64,000 bases of DNA. It comes from Prostheceraeus crozeri (taxonomy: Eukaryota > Platyhelminthes > Polycladida > Euryleptidae). This document shows, in pieces, positions 63,793-64,000 of the stretch. The number at the start of each line of letters is the position of its first letter. The stretch's first letter is position 1. The notes below the pieces were generated by a model that worked only from the letters and a program-made list of their open reading frames with translations, had not been told where the DNA came from and searched no databases. The DNA is taken from the NCBI GenBank assembly GCA_907163375.1, contig CAJQUW010012514.1:310001-374000 (forward strand), given 5' to 3'. The position numbers and the translations under genes were made by a program.

Positions 63793-64000
63793 TGATTTCC
63801 TTTTTTACTAGCAACTTCATCATTTCTTCACTACATCATCTAACATAGAATTCATCCATCCTGTCAGGTCAATTTATTTTTGCTACTGGTAAAGATATGT
63901 AATCCAGTACAACCTGTTCATATCTACATTCCTTCATATCATATCATTGTAAATCATTATGTCATCTCATTGCAAATATCATTTTCAAATTCCTTATAGT
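63793..64000. repeat. PLE right inverted arm, cut by window edge
   Basis: Partner of 63247-63454, identical in inverted orientation to the last base of the window. It should continue into a second hammerhead-like motif if the copy is symmetrical. Confidence 0.95.

Larger units (their letters stand above)
63185..64000 (-). mobile_element. Young Penelope-like insertion, identical inverted arms, cut by window end
   Basis: Two inverted arms, 63247-63454 and 63793-64000, are identical over 208 bp as far as I can read, and the right arm is cut by the window edge. Between them (63455-63792) lies only the C-terminal GIY-YIG endonuclease on the minus strand. A hammerhead-like sequence lies just outside the visible left arm and is probably part of the full arm. 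The copy is strongly 5'-truncated (no RT), so it is not autonomous, but the lack of arm divergence indicates a recent insertion. It sits in the INPP5E intron after the exon ending at 63016. Confidence 0.85.

Overview
The window is a stretch of animal nuclear DNA. It is AT-rich, has long introns with GT/AG borders, and is crowded with the decayed remains of non-LTR retrotransposons (LINEs), Penelope-like elements (PLEs), tRNA-derived SINEs and foldback/MITE-like DNA elements. The mixture (PLEs with GIY-YIG endonuclease, tRNA SINEs, CR1/L2-like LINEs, and a strong excess of the palindrome TAGGCCTA) suggests a marine invertebrate deuterostome or a similar invertebrate. I cannot name the species.

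Only two host loci can be recognised with confidence. (1) An intronless histone H3 gene at 10269-10679 lies between two 458-bp direct repeats (9771-10228 and 10707-11164) that differ at one base. (2) The 5' part of a plus-strand gene for the cilium-type inositol polyphosphate 5-phosphatase INPP5E is spread over about 39-47 kb. Its exons are at 24243-24533, 29868-29965, 52474-52598 and 62903-63016, with a probable first coding exon at 16267-16677. All reading phases join correctly, and the third intron alone is 22.5 kb. The gene runs off the right edge before the later part of its catalytic domain. An open segment at 17032-17220 could give a short alternative product from the first exon.

Layout: 1-9770 is gene-poor, with a LINE 3' end, MITE-like elements and an orphan hammerhead-like core. 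9771-11164 is the H3 locus. 13130-14943 is a PLE with inverted terminal arms. 15530-15719 is a LINE 3' end. From 16267 to the right edge is the INPP5E gene. Its introns hold SINEs (about 18953-19160, 19361-19560, 32740-32877), a large inverted repeat beside a Tc1/mariner-like transposase remnant (38455-39517), a MITE (39794-40253), an internally deleted LINE (41975-42880), another LINE remnant (43785-44060), a CR1/L2-like LINE with a nested foldback insertion (47430-50225), a cluster of degenerate CCCGGGATT motifs (52685-53430), PLE-derived palindromic DNA (56928-57960), a nested MITE in a LINE (61028-62450), and a short PLE copy whose 208-bp inverted arms are identical and which carries a hammerhead-like sequence (63185-64000).

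I did not find a dedicated new system such as a defence cluster. The most unusual structures are the H3 gene between near-perfect direct repeats, the PLE copy with identical inverted arms and hammerhead fold, and the tRNA-like SINE core inside palindromic arms.
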